In this document: positions 1 to 8,307 of the stretch, one piece after another | How positions within the stretch are numbered: position 1 is the first letter of the stretch | Layout of the letters: every line of letters begins with the position of its first letter | Assembly (NCBI RefSeq): GCF_024623455.1 | Contig: NZ_JANIPJ010000029.1 | Location: 1-64,000, forward strand | Length of the DNA stretch: 64,000 nt | Direction of reading: 5' to 3' | From: Paenibacillus soyae | GTDB lineage: Bacteria > Bacillota > Bacilli > Paenibacillales > Paenibacillaceae | Made by a program: the position numbers and the translations under genes | The notes under the pieces: model-generated | What the model saw: only the letters and a program-made list of their open reading frames with translations | Database searches by the model: none | Told to the model about the DNA's origin: nothing

Positions 1-122
1 TGCCTCCAGCTTCCTTCAGATTCCGCCTCGCGACGGACACCCTTGCTCTTGGCTAACGGTAGGCGTTCGCCAGCCCCCGTTCGGGACTTTCACCCTAGAG
101 ATGACGCCCATGCTGGGCGTAC
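1..122 (-). mobile_element. Group IIC intron, 5' end (continues beyond window)
   Basis: On the minus strand the intron begins at 122 with GTACGCCC and reads leftwards off the window. The segment carries landmarks of domain I of class C group II introns: GGGTGAAAGTCCCGAAC near the start, CCGTTAGCC, GCAAGGGTGTCCGTC, and GCGGAATCTGAAGGAAGC. From memory this matches the Oceanobacillus iheyensis group IIC intron closely. The first bases are GTACG rather than the usual GTGYG. The intron starts directly after a stem-loop plus six T residues (123-128), which is the known insertion preference of class C introns. The ribozyme core and any reverse transcriptase/maturase lie outside the window, so its activity cannot be judged. 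Confidence 0.85.
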
Positions 123-162
123 AAAAAACGAAAGAGCAGCACATGCATGCTGCTCTTTCTTC
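123..162 (-). terminator. Rho-independent terminator of the GH42 gene; intron target
   Basis: On the minus strand, AAAGAGCAGC and GCTGCTCTTT form a 10-bp stem around an 8-base loop, followed by CG and six T residues. It lies just behind the beta-galactosidase stop codon. The group IIC intron begins at the base after the T run. Confidence 0.85.
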
Positions 163-167
163 CTTCA

Positions 168-2234
168 TTATTTTCGAATCGCTTTGCGTTTCAGAACCGA
201 TATGCCGCTCACCGGAAGGCCGACAACCGTTTCCGCCATCTCGCCGGTCTCTACATCCGTGTAGCTCTGCTCGTCCAGCTTCACTTGCTTCGCTTCGCCG
301 CTGAAATTCATGAGGAATACGTAATCCGATTCTCCATCCGTTCGAAGCGCGGCCGTAACGCCGGAAGGAAGCTCCGTCTCAAGCGCCCGCGCGATTCCCG
401 CTTCGTTCACAATGGAAGTATAGAACGCGAGCAAGAAGTCTTCTTTATGGCGGGCTGCCATGTAATACGCTTTGCCTTGGCCAAGCTTGTTAACGGTCAG
501 TGCCGGACGTCCCGCGTAGAAGCTGTCCGTATACGTGCCGAGCACCTCGGCCTGCTCCGCATGGATCAGCTCGCAAATTTCATGGGCTTCGAACGTGCCG
601 GACAGTCCGAGCGCATTGTCTGGCAGCAGCGCCAGTCCGTTGCGGTCTTCATCGTACAGGCCTTCGATTTCTTCAGCCCAGATGCCGAGCGTCTTGCGCA
701 GCGGTCCCGGGAAGCCTCCGAGATGGCAGAGGTCATGCTCGTCCACAATGCCCGACCAATACGTCGCGACCAACGTGCCGCCGTTCTCCACGAATCGCTC
801 GAGCTTGCGCCCCGTTTCTTCGCGGCACAAGTACAGCATCGGCGCGACAATGAGCTTGTACGGTCCAAAGTCGTCTTCGCTGCCGATGACGTCCGTCGGC
901 ACCCCTTGCTCCCAGAACGCGCGATGATGCTTCAGCACCGTCTCTTCGTAGTGGATTCCCATATTGCGAGGTCCCTGAGCGTCCTTCACCGCCCAACGAT
1001 TATCCCAATCGAATAGAATCGCCGTCTCCGCAGGCGTCGACGTGCCGGTAATCTCCGAGATATCCGCCAACGTTTGTCCTAATTCGGCGACGTCCTTGAA
1101 CACGCGCGTATGCTCGTGACCGGCATGGTCCACGACCGCCCCGTGGAATTTCTCGCTCGAGCCCCGGCTTTTGCGCCATTGGAAGTATTGCACCGAATCC
1201 GAGCCGTGAGCGATCGCTTGCAGCGAAGAAAGGCGATGCATGCCAGGCTGCTTCAGCTTGCTGACCGGCTGCCAGTTCGTGAGGCTCGGCGTGCTCTCCA
1301 TCAGCAGGAACGGCTTGCGCATGATCGAACGGTACAAGTCATGGTAGAAAGCGATTGAGGCTCCGAGCTCGATATCGTCGTTGCCTTGGTGCCAGGTCGG
1401 ATAGGCATCCCATGAGATGAAATCCAGCACGTCCGCAAACTTGCGGTAATCGAGTCCTTCGATCATATGCATATTCGTCGTAGCTGGCAGGTCGGGATTG
1501 GCCCCCTTCACCGAATCGATCTCGTGCTTGCAGAAGTCGATTGTCTGATCCGTCACGAACCGGCGCCAGTCCAGATTTTGGCCATGCACCATATTTTCCC
1601 CGTGCGGCGCCGGAGACTCCACTTGGCTCCAATCGGTGTAGGTATGCGCCCAGAAGCTTGTCCACCAAGCCTTGTTCAGAGCTTCGAGCGATCCGTATTT
1701 GTTCTGAAGCCATGCTCGGAATGCATCTTGGCATAGGTCGCAGTGGCAGTCCCCGCCGAATTCGTTCGAGATATGCCAGCCCAGCACGGCCGGATGATGA
1801 GCGTAACGCTCGGCCAGCTTGCCGTTGATGATCGACGTCTTCTCGCGGTAAGCCGGGGACGTGTAGCAGTGGTTATGTCTCATCCCGTGAAGGTTGCGGA
1901 CGCGGTTTTTCTCGACGCGCAGCACCTCCGGGTACTTGGCGGACAGCCAAGCTGGCCGCGCGCCGCTCGGCGTGGCGAGCCAGGCGTAAATGCCGTTCTG
2001 CTGGAACCGCTCCAGCAATTGATCCAGCCAATCGAAGCGGAATTGTCCTTCTGTTGGTTCGATAGCGGCCCAAGAGAAGATGCCGATCGCCATCACGTTG
2101 CAGCCGGCGAGCTTCATTAGCCTGATGTCTTCCTCGAGCACCTTCGGGTCATGCAGCCATTGGTCGGGGTTGTAGTCGGCTCCGTGCATGAGAACGGGCA
2201 GCTTTGCGCTGATTGGAGCATGTTTGAGTGTCAT
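168..2234 (-). CDS. GH42 beta-galactosidase
   Basis: A 688-residue protein of normal length for family GH42, which hydrolyses terminal beta-galactosides. It has no signal peptide, so it acts in the cytoplasm on imported oligosaccharides. The TIM-barrel acid/base is seen in HISNEFGGD (Glu158) and the nucleophile in LLMEST (Glu313). Cys123, Cys163, Cys165 and Cys168 form the zinc cluster typical of the family. The beta-galactosidase trimerisation and C-terminal domains follow. The ATG at 2234 has AAGAGGTG upstream. An AraC regulator is divergently transcribed and probably controls it. The natural substrate (lactose, galactan or arabinogalactan fragments) cannot be decided from sequence. Confidence 0.95.
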   Translation of the reverse strand: MTLKHAPISAKLPVLMHGADYNPDQWLHDPKVLEEDIRLMKLAGCNVMAIGIFSWAAIEPTEGQFRFDWLDQLLERFQQNGIYAWLATPSGARPAWLSAKYPEVLRVEKNRVRNLHGMRHNHCYTSPAYREKTSIINGKLAERYAHHPAVLGWHISNEFGGDCHCDLCQDAFRAWLQNKYGSLEALNKAWWTSFWAHTYTDWSQVESPAPHGENMVHGQNLDWRRFVTDQTIDFCKHEIDSVKGANPDLPATTNMHMIEGLDYRKFADVLDFISWDAYPTWHQGNDDIELGASIAFYHDLYRSIMRKPFLLMESTPSLTNWQPVSKLKQPGMHRLSSLQAIAHGSDSVQYFQWRKSRGSSEKFHGAVVDHAGHEHTRVFKDVAELGQTLADISEITGTSTPAETAILFDWDNRWAVKDAQGPRNMGIHYEETVLKHHRAFWEQGVPTDVIGSEDDFGPYKLIVAPMLYLCREETGRKLERFVENGGTLVATYWSGIVDEHDLCHLGGFPGPLRKTLGIWAEEIEGLYDEDRNGLALLPDNALGLSGTFEAHEICELIHAEQAEVLGTYTDSFYAGRPALTVNKLGQGKAYYMAARHKEDFLLAFYTSIVNEAGIARALETELPSGVTAALRTDGESDYVFLMNFSGEAKQVKLDEQSYTDVETGEMAETVVGLPVSGISVLKRKAIRK

Positions 2235-2368
2235 CGTTTATTTGCACCTCTTAATCGTCATATTCGCTTATTCTACTTTTGATCATAGACGAAAATACGA
2301 TTATAATCATAGAACAGAATGACCAATAAATCGTCCGATCTTAACATGGACATGGGGTGAACTCTTGT

Positions 2369-3214
2369 ATGATGCCTTTCCTGCTAGCCGAACATGCCAA
2401 TATAGAGAAACCCCTCCCGCTGTATGTGTTCTGCGTAGGCAGTCACGAGCAGAAGGAAATTGACCGACGGCAGAACGGATATCCCGCCCACCAGCTGTTC
2501 CTGACGCGCCGCGGCAAAGGAACGTTCCGTTTCGACGATGGCCGGGAATTCACGCTTACGCGGCGAATGGCTTTTTTGCTGCCGGCCCATTCGGGGCATC
2601 ATTACCGGCCAGACGAGTCGGAGGACGTATGGGATCTCGGATTCGTTGCGTTCCAGGGCGGCGCGGCGGACGCGCTAATGGCACAATTGGGCGATTTAGC
2701 GCTGAATGCCGTGGAGGCTCCCAACTTCGATCAGCTATGGCATCAGCTCGAAGCGATCTGGCATGTAATTAATCAAGGCAGCGAGCAAGCGTATGAAGCT
2801 TCCCGCCGCATGTACGACATGCTGCTCACCTTCATGGAAGGGCAGCACCCGGTAAGCCGAACGTCAAAGAAGGTGTATCCGGCGGACCAGCCGAACCCGG
2901 CTCTGCAATCGGCCGTCCGTCTCATCCACGACCACTATGACGAAAGGCTGCTGCTGTCCAACGTCGCAAGAGCCGCCGGGTATTCGGTGCAGCATTTCCA
3001 CCGGCTGTTCGTCGCGAACTACGGCGTCACTCCCCAGCAATACATCCTTCAGCTGAGAATGAGGCGCTCTCTGCAGCTGTTCGAGGACTATCCGGGCATT
3101 ACGGTCGATCGCGTCGCCGAGAAGCTGGGCATGGACACCAGTTATTTTATCCGGATGTTCAAGCGAACGTACGGGATTACGCCGAAGCAGCATGCGAAGA
3201 ACGGCGCCAACTAG
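2369..3214 (+). CDS. AraC-family transcriptional regulator
   Basis: A DNA-binding regulator of about 281 residues. The N-terminal half is an AraC-type cupin sensor (GKGTFRFDDGREF, LLPAHSGHHY) and the C-terminal ~100 residues hold two helix-turn-helix motifs (LSNVARAAGYSVQHFHRLF and VDRVAEKLGMDTSYFIRMFKR). I chose the ATG at 2369 because GGGGTGA precedes it at good spacing; a GTG at 2357 overlaps that Shine-Dalgarno sequence. The gene is divergent from the GH42 beta-galactosidase with about 130 bases between them, so it is probably a sugar-responsive activator of that gene. Confidence 0.9.
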   Translation: MMPFLLAEHANIEKPLPLYVFCVGSHEQKEIDRRQNGYPAHQLFLTRRGKGTFRFDDGREFTLTRRMAFLLPAHSGHHYRPDESEDVWDLGFVAFQGGAADALMAQLGDLALNAVEAPNFDQLWHQLEAIWHVINQGSEQAYEASRRMYDMLLTFMEGQHPVSRTSKKVYPADQPNPALQSAVRLIHDHYDERLLLSNVARAAGYSVQHFHRLFVANYGVTPQQYILQLRMRRSLQLFEDYPGITVDRVAEKLGMDTSYFIRMFKRTYGITPKQHAKNGAN

Positions 3215-3294
3215 GGAGGCTTCGACGCTTCCCGTTTCCTTTTTCCGCGGTCGCGATTATAATAGAAGGATCTGAAAACTCGGAGGTGGTACTC

Positions 3295-3342
3295 GTGGCA
3301 ATTCGAGATTGCCGGATTGGCACAGCCTCATGCAAAGCCTGA
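3295..3342 (+). CDS. Putative 15-residue leader peptide upstream of the FusB-like gene
   Basis: A short reading frame starts with GTG at 3295, has CGGAGGTGG seven bases upstream, and ends at TGA 3342 (MAIRDCRIGTASCKA). It lies about 120 bases before the FusB-type gene. Its last codons, TGCAAAGCC (3331-3339), can pair either with CTTTGCA (3356-3362) or with GGCTTTGCA (3412-3420), so the RNA can fold in two exclusive ways. This is the layout of a translational attenuator, which has been proposed for staphylococcal fusB. It is too short to be proved as coding by sequence alone. Confidence 0.45.
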   Translation: MAIRDCRIGTASCKA

Positions 3343-3457
3343 GATGGAGGCGATACTTTGCATGGATCGGGCGCTAATCGCCGGAATAAGCATTTATCGT
3401 TTCTAATAGCGGGCTTTGCACCTTAATTGGCTTATCCAATTTATATAAGGGGCTGAG
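3331..3457 (+). promoter_or_regulatory. Candidate attenuator before the FusB-like gene
   Basis: Mutually exclusive pairings are possible: 3331-3337 with 3356-3362, or 3331-3339 with 3412-3420 (nine perfect pairs). A small hairpin AATTGG/CCAATT (3425-3441) stands immediately before the AAGGGGCTGAG ribosome binding site at 3447-3457. A ribosome stalled on the leader would cover the first strand. Whether the binding site is truly sequestered was not computed. Confidence 0.4.
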
Positions 3458-3461
3458 TTGT

Positions 3462-4115
3462 ATGTGCCAACCGTTTATTAGAAACTATCAATATAATGAA
3501 ATTAGAAAGCAGGCCGAGTCCGTTCTTCGCGCTCTTCGGTCGGTCGGGGATCCCAAGATCGTGGACTCCGTTCGCTGCGGGGCCGAGCTTAAAGTGAAGG
3601 AGCTGTTCCAAGACTTAAGCACCGAGAACCGAACGCTGCTGGAAGCCATTACCGAGCTTAGAACGGCTGAAGAGCTTCATTCTTATCTGCAATCGCTCGA
3701 GCCGTACCTGATTCCGTTCCCCGCCCTGACCGAGGGGCAGATTCGGAAGCTGTTTCCCAAGAATAAGAAGCTGAAGCTTCCCAACCTGTCGGACTTCGAT
3801 TGGCGTTATCTCACCTACTTGAGCTGGAACGATATTGCCACAGGCAAGAAGTTCATCGTCTATCATAACGGCGAACAATTCCTGGGTATTGAAGGACGGT
3901 TCACGGCAACGAACAAGAAGAGCTACTGCTTCGCCTGCAACCGCTACGAGGAGCTGGTGCTATACTCGGCCGTCACGAAGAAGCGCCCTGCGCAGGCTTC
4001 CTCCGATTATTACAAATCGGTAGGCCATTATGTATGCGCGGACGGCCATACGTGCAATAGCAACATGACGGATGCGGCTTCGCTCGAGAAGTTCATTCAT
4101 TCCGTTCTGGGGTAG
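3462..4115 (+). CDS. FusB/FusC-type elongation factor G-binding protein
   Basis: A 217-residue cytosolic protein of the FusB family (FBP, PF07299), close to the usual 213 residues. These proteins bind EF-G and release it from ribosomes stalled by fusidic acid. The N-terminal half is helical, and the C-terminal zinc domain is visible as Cys156-x2-Cys159 with Cys192-x5-Cys198. The ATG at 3462 has AAGGGGCTGAG upstream. Chromosomal homologues are common in soil Bacillota, and resistance is not guaranteed. The leader peptide and alternative stems before it suggest expression induced by ribosome stalling. Confidence 0.85.
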   Translation: MCQPFIRNYQYNEIRKQAESVLRALRSVGDPKIVDSVRCGAELKVKELFQDLSTENRTLLEAITELRTAEELHSYLQSLEPYLIPFPALTEGQIRKLFPKNKKLKLPNLSDFDWRYLTYLSWNDIATGKKFIVYHNGEQFLGIEGRFTATNKKSYCFACNRYEELVLYSAVTKKRPAQASSDYYKSVGHYVCADGHTCNSNMTDAASLEKFIHSVLG

Positions 4116-4183
4116 GAGCAGAATGATAAGGGTTGCAAAGGAAAGTTGGTAAAGTAAAGAATTAGACTGACCGCCGAAATGCA

Positions 4184-4235
4184 AACAGCGACTGCTAGGG
4201 ACGAGAAACAAAGTCCTTGGCGGTCGCTGTTTTTA
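4184..4235 (+). terminator. Terminator after the FusB-like gene
   Basis: AACAGCGAC (4184-4192) pairs with GTCGCTGTT (4223-4231), followed by a T-rich run. It lies between the convergent FusB-like and DinB-like genes and may serve both. Confidence 0.6.
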
Positions 4236-4281
4236 TTGAACCATGTCTATCACACGAACAAGTGCCATAACGAAAGAACGA

Positions 4282-4791
4282 CTAACTCAAATAACGATTT
4301 CGGATGACCTCCATGTGATGAAGCTCGTGTCCTGCGATGCCGTGAGCGAGGGCGCGAACCGTAATGCTTGCATTGTTGGCTATACCCTTGCGGGACCACG
4401 CCTCCGTCGGCAACCCGCACAGCAGCGTGATCGTCGATTGCCGTACGGCCCGGTAGTCTTCTGCCAATTGCGCGGTTGTCCAGCTTCCGAAAGGAGGAAT
4501 GAACAATTCCTGATCGAAACCGGGCAGAGGCGTCTGATCACCTCTTGCAAATCGGAGAAGGCGGTAGGTCATGACGCGCTCACTGTCTGCGATGTGGCCC
4601 ACGACTTCTTTCAGCGTCCATTTTCCTTCCGCATACCGATAGGCGCTCTGGCTTTCGCTCAACGATGCCAACAGCTCGGACATCTGCTTTTCCTGGGCGA
4701 CCAGAATGTCGATGATGTTGCCTTCCGGCACTAACCGGATATACTCGCCGACGTTCCCGGCGTATTCTTCTTCTGACGGTCTTTGATTCAT
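4282..4791 (-). CDS. DinB-fold metal-dependent protein
   Basis: A 169-residue protein of the DinB/YfiT four-helix superfamily. The putative metal ligands are His66 in VVGHIADSER and the pair in GHELHHMEV near the C-terminus (His155, His159). Members include thiol transferases and stress proteins of unknown substrate. The ATG at 4791 follows AGGTGATTT. It appears to be transcribed alone. A second, more divergent DinB-fold gene lies at 7.6-8.1 kb. The exact reaction is unknown. Confidence 0.8.
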   Translation of the reverse strand: MNQRPSEEEYAGNVGEYIRLVPEGNIIDILVAQEKQMSELLASLSESQSAYRYAEGKWTLKEVVGHIADSERVMTYRLLRFARGDQTPLPGFDQELFIPPFGSWTTAQLAEDYRAVRQSTITLLCGLPTEAWSRKGIANNASITVRALAHGIAGHELHHMEVIRNRYLS

Positions 4792-4806
4792 GGCTAAATC
4801 ACCTTT

Positions 4807-5025
4807 CTATGAACAAATAGATTTTATGAGATACGAAACTTCGGTATGTCTAATGAATTCGCGAAAGAAATGAACTTTCCTTCCAACAATTGAGAGTAAG
4901 CAACTACTTAGTTGGTTGGCCGCCACGCCGCTCTTTAGCTTAATGATGGAGTATCGTCCGGGCCAGGAAATAAAGTCAGACTTCCAAGCAATAGGAATTC
5001 GGAGCGGTGCAAGGTTAAGTTTCAT
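4807..5025 (-). pseudogene. Possible degraded gene remnant
   Basis: The 341-base stretch between the DinB-like and HAD genes contains one start that looks real: ATG at 5025 with GGAAGGGTAA just before it, then MKLNLAPLRIPIAW. After about 18 residues the frame loses protein-like character and ends at 4807. I read it as the start of a decayed gene of an unnamed small-protein family. It could also be chance. Confidence 0.25.
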
Positions 5026-5133
5026 TTACCCTTCCACAAGAAAACGGCTGTCGGCTGCCGTCATGTCATGGTGCTATCGACTCCCATTCGAGCTTAATCC
5101 AGTCGAGTACGGGACGCGCTGGCGAATGCTCTC

Positions 5134-5775
5134 TCAGGTTACTTTCAGGATAATGTCTTTTAGTTCGATCAAAGTCTTGATCCGATAGCTGGCCTGTGAG
5201 AAGTCATGTGTATTTGTGAAGTCGTTATGGACAATCGCACAATCGATACCAGCCGCAACGGCTGAGTTCAACCCTCTGTTTGAATCCTCTACAACCAAGG
5301 TCTCTTCTTTGGTTGCTCCGAACCGCTTTAGGCCGGTCAAGTATGGTTCCGGGTGCGGCTTGGTACGATCGTAATCTTCACGTACAAGGACGAATTCCAT
5401 GAATTGTGTAATCTGGCGATTTTCATGAATAAGTTGAAAATCCGCACGCTTTGCAGTCGTCACGATGGCCATGCGGACGTACTTTGACAGTTCGGCTAGA
5501 GTTTCAACTACGCCTTCAATCTCTATGGCTTCTGTTCTTAGATAATCCTGATAATAGGCATTGCGGACCTCACGCTGCTTGCTGATAGTTTGTTCATCAA
5601 TACCTGCAGCCTTTGCTTGGGCCCAAGTGCCCAATGACTGGGTCATGTCGTGGAGGTATTGTTCTTTATCCAAGGTAAATCCAATGTCAGCCAGAGCGCG
5701 TTCTCCCGCTTTGTAATACCAGAATTCAGTATCAACCAGAACACCATCATGATCAAAGAGTATGTACTTTTTCAT
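5134..5775 (-). CDS. HAD-superfamily hydrolase (phosphatase/phosphomutase type)
   Basis: About 213 residues. Motif I is FDHDGVLVDTE at residues 6-16, with the Asp nucleophile and Asp+2 acid/base. A helical cap with QSLGTWAQAKA follows, then motif II IVTTAKR, motif III KPHPEPY, and motif IV VVEDSNRGLNSAVAAG. This is subfamily IA, like beta-phosphoglucomutase or phosphoglycolate phosphatase; the substrate is unknown. I chose the ATG at 5775 because AAAGGAGAG lies seven bases upstream and motif I then starts near residue 6. A longer frame to 5817 lacks a binding site. Confidence 0.85.
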   Translation of the reverse strand: MKKYILFDHDGVLVDTEFWYYKAGERALADIGFTLDKEQYLHDMTQSLGTWAQAKAAGIDEQTISKQREVRNAYYQDYLRTEAIEIEGVVETLAELSKYVRMAIVTTAKRADFQLIHENRQITQFMEFVLVREDYDRTKPHPEPYLTGLKRFGATKEETLVVEDSNRGLNSAVAAGIDCAIVHNDFTNTHDFSQASYRIKTLIELKDIILKVT

Positions 5776-5941
5776 TGGTTCGCTCTCCTTTGTCAGCTGC
5801 GACAACCATGATCGCATTCGAATTACTGTCTGGTTAATGTCGACTTAGATCAGATTAGTATATTTAAGTTCTTTTGAAGCCGCTCCTTATGCGGAAGGCT
5901 GCATGTTCTCTGTGATCGTTGAGCGATCGTTCTCCGCTCAA

Positions 5942-6535
5942 TCATTTTTTGATTTTACATATGAAGAAAGGGTACTCAGGAAAAGCATTGTACAAGTTTT
6001 TTTCTTCTAACTGATAATTCGTTTGTTTCAGGTATTCTTCTAACATTTCTAACGAAGAGTATTTTAAGTTAGCCATAAACATAAGGTATCCATCAGGGTT
6101 TAATAAGCTTAAACACGAATCTAAACACTTCTTGAAGTCACCAGTCTCGTTAATTGCAGAGCCTATTAAGGTCACAATATCAAAGTTTTCTTTTGGTAGG
6201 TCAGAATCGAAAATACTTTTACACAACACTTTAGAGGGATTAGGATGACCTTCCCGTTGTTGTCTGTAAGCGAATATTTCGCATATTTCGTTGTTAATAT
6301 CAATACTTGTTATGTTCCCTTTGCCTTTTAGCCAATATCCAAGGTAATCATCCCAATCTCCTGTTCCAATCCCAACATTACATACCTGAATTCCATCAGT
6401 AACTGAAAAAGTTTTTCTTACGAAATCCCTTGTTATCAATTCTGTATGTATGCATTGTGGGGATGAATTCCATTCTCCAGCTTCAGGACTTTTAAGTTCA
6501 AGGTAATAATTAAGTAGTTTTTCATCCATATTCAT
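5942..6535 (-). CDS. Class I SAM-dependent methyltransferase
   Basis: About 197 residues with motif I VCNVGIGTGDW, the acidic residue after beta-2 in TSIDINNE, and NFDIVTLIGSAIN. The substrate cannot be told. The ATG at 6535 follows GGAGGGCC at eight bases, which fits better than the further upstream start at 6592. The gene is clearly more AT-rich than most of the window and sits next to a gene remnant, which suggests recent acquisition. Confidence 0.75.
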   Translation of the reverse strand: MNMDEKLLNYYLELKSPEAGEWNSSPQCIHTELITRDFVRKTFSVTDGIQVCNVGIGTGDWDDYLGYWLKGKGNITSIDINNEICEIFAYRQQREGHPNPSKVLCKSIFDSDLPKENFDIVTLIGSAINETGDFKKCLDSCLSLLNPDGYLMFMANLKYSSLEMLEEYLKQTNYQLEEKNLYNAFPEYPFFICKIKK

Positions 6536-6636
6536 CGATGAAGGCCCTCCAATTTGTTCCAATTTACAAATAGGATTCAATATATTCCCCAAATAACCTG
6601 CCTGGTTATTCGAATTAACCTCCCGAGGGAGTTCAA

Positions 6637-6667
6637 CAAAGACAGCCTATCGCGCAGATCGGCTGTC
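6637..6667 (-). terminator. Stem-loop terminator behind the gene remnant
   Basis: AAGACAGCC (6637-6645) pairs with GGCTGTCTT (6659-6667). On the minus strand it is followed by TTGTTG. It stands 50-80 bases behind the stop of the truncated frame at 6716-6904. Confidence 0.5.
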
Positions 6668-6715
6668 TTCATGTCTTTATTGAGCTATCGTTCCCCTATA
6701 GCGTAAATAACCCAG

Positions 6716-6904
6716 TCATACCTTAGTGATAATGTAATTATCAATTAATTCAATAAGATGGGGGTTCTTCGTATGTCGACGATAAAAATGAATTGATTGG
6801 GCAGTTTCAAAGCAATCCCACTGAATCATAATATCTAAATCATCCATCTCGAAATCTTCTATGCCATGCACAACAAGCGAAGTTGATACATCAAAGCTCA
6901 GTGA
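6716..6904 (-). pseudogene. C-terminal remnant of an unrecognised gene
   Basis: On the minus strand a frame of about 63 codons has normal protein character, with acidic and aromatic patches (VHGIEDFEMDDLDIM, IQWDCFETAQSIHFYRR, PHLIELIDNYIITKV) and a stop at 6716. It is closed upstream by TAA at 6905-6907, and no plausible start with a binding site is seen. A terminator follows it. I read it as the tail of a gene whose 5' part has been lost. I do not recognise the family. Confidence 0.4.
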
Positions 6905-7204
6905 TTATCGTATATTTCCCATTAAATTAAACTCCCGTTACTTCAACGCACAACGGCAACCGAATGTGAAGCCAGCTGCCGTAACGTTCCCAGTTAACGT
7001 AACATTCAAAAGATATCTTTTGTTACTTATTCCTACTTAAGACGCTCAGCACGTCATGTTGGTTGTGCTAAATTGCCAGTTAACGTAAGGAGGCTGCCTA
7101 TCGACACCGGCACCCTCTCTTGTTCATTTATTCAACTATCGTCTCCCGTAACGAGGCGGCCGTACGAATGCGACAGCCTCGTGGAATACGCTCTCGAGAA
7201 ACAA
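6905..7204. other. Intergenic stretch, no gene
   Basis: About 300 bases without a convincing gene. It holds two copies of CAGTTAACGTAA (near 6991 and 7078) and short imperfect hairpins such as CGGCAACC...GCTGCCG and GAGGCGGCC...GACAGCCTC. These look like remains of terminators or small repeats. I see no promoter or RNA gene that I can support. Confidence 0.5.
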
Positions 7205-7603
7205 TCAATCCTCTCTAAAAGAAGCCTCCAAGGCGCCTGTATCTTCAAAGCCCCGAAAATACTTAATCTTGCCGTCTTCCACTTCGCAAACCACCGCCCA
7301 ATAGCTTTCAAAAATTTTACCTGTAGGCCGAATCCGATGTTTAAACCTTCCCCAAGCCATAGCAGTGGTTTTATCAGCAAGGATCTTATGGATCACGAAT
7401 TCTTGGGTAATGAGATCTGTCTGGAATTTAGACAATAGCGTCCTTACGCCCTCTATCCCATGATAGGTTCCATAAAAGTAATGTCTGTCCGTCTCCTTCT
7501 CGAATGCCGCGATAAACGTAGCATCTTGGTGCACATAACTAAGGGCTTTATCAACATCGATTAAACTTTGAAAATACTGCTGCAAAATTTCATTCGGTTT
7601 CAT
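7205..7603 (-). CDS. NTF2/SnoaL-like protein
   Basis: A 132-residue protein with the NTF2-like cone fold: helical start (EILQQYFQSLIDVDKALSYV), then GTYHGIEGVRTLLSKF, then beta strands ending in YWAVVCEVEDGKIKYFRGFEDTG. Such proteins are small enzymes or ligand binders; no catalytic residues identify a reaction. The ATG at 7603 follows GGAGAACG. A DinB-fold gene ends about 40 bases upstream on the same strand, so the two may be co-transcribed. Confidence 0.7.
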   Translation of the reverse strand: MKPNEILQQYFQSLIDVDKALSYVHQDATFIAAFEKETDRHYFYGTYHGIEGVRTLLSKFQTDLITQEFVIHKILADKTTAMAWGRFKHRIRPTGKIFESYWAVVCEVEDGKIKYFRGFEDTGALEASFRED

Positions 7604-7644
7604 ATCGCATCGTTCTCCTTTTTAGTGTTTGTTCATGCTAAAGC

Positions 7645-8109
7645 TTATTGCATCGCTTTAAGCTGGCCCGAAATGATGCCAAGGTGTATGGCTTCGTGCA
7701 TCAGCGCGAAGTTGAACAACTCCCCGGAGGTAGTGAATTCGAACGGGCCCATAATAAACGGCGATTGCAGATTGATGTCCAGCGTTTCGGGCGTCAGCTC
7801 GGAGAGACGGGATAGCTGTGCCATTAACATCTCGGTCAACTCTTCCTTCGAAAGCGGTGCAACCGTCCAATCCGCAGGTTTTGTTCCCGAACCAAACAGA
7901 ACTTCATATTGAGGAGAAATTGCGCATGGGAATCCAAAAGATAGTGTGAGATATTTATCCATCCAATACACCATATGACCCACATTCCAACGAATCGTGT
8001 TGTTGAAGCCTTTCGGCTGAATATCGAATTTATCCTCCGAAACGCCCTGTAGCTGCCCAATGACGATCTGACGCAGAACTTTTCCGGTAGTAATAATCGA
8101 TTTACCCAT
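7645..8109 (-). CDS. DinB-fold protein
   Basis: A 154-residue member of the DinB superfamily with conserved WNVGHMVYWMD near residue 45 and a C-terminal HEAIHLGIISGQL carrying the expected His residues. A divalent-metal-dependent role is likely and the substrate unknown. The ATG at 8109 has GGAGGCGG upstream. It probably heads a two-gene unit with the NTF2-like gene and is divergent from a LysR regulator. Confidence 0.75.
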   Translation of the reverse strand: MGKSIITTGKVLRQIVIGQLQGVSEDKFDIQPKGFNNTIRWNVGHMVYWMDKYLTLSFGFPCAISPQYEVLFGSGTKPADWTVAPLSKEELTEMLMAQLSRLSELTPETLDINLQSPFIMGPFEFTTSGELFNFALMHEAIHLGIISGQLKAMQ

Positions 8110-8307
8110 TGTATACCGCCTCCAAATTAAGTTGCTGTAAGTGTTTTGCTTTCATATCCAAAGTGTACCTTTCTCACTACATGGCAACAATCACGAGATT
8201 CCGATTCAAATGATCGGTTTTAGTAATGATTAAATGGGGGTTCGGATTTACGGGATTACCCTTTATAATGATGAACGGGGACCACTTATTTAAAGGGGGA
8301 GTGAAGA

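Noticed and set aside
147..1016. A 289-codon plus-strand frame over the GH42 gene
   Set aside because: Antisense to a well-supported enzyme and without any recognisable domain.
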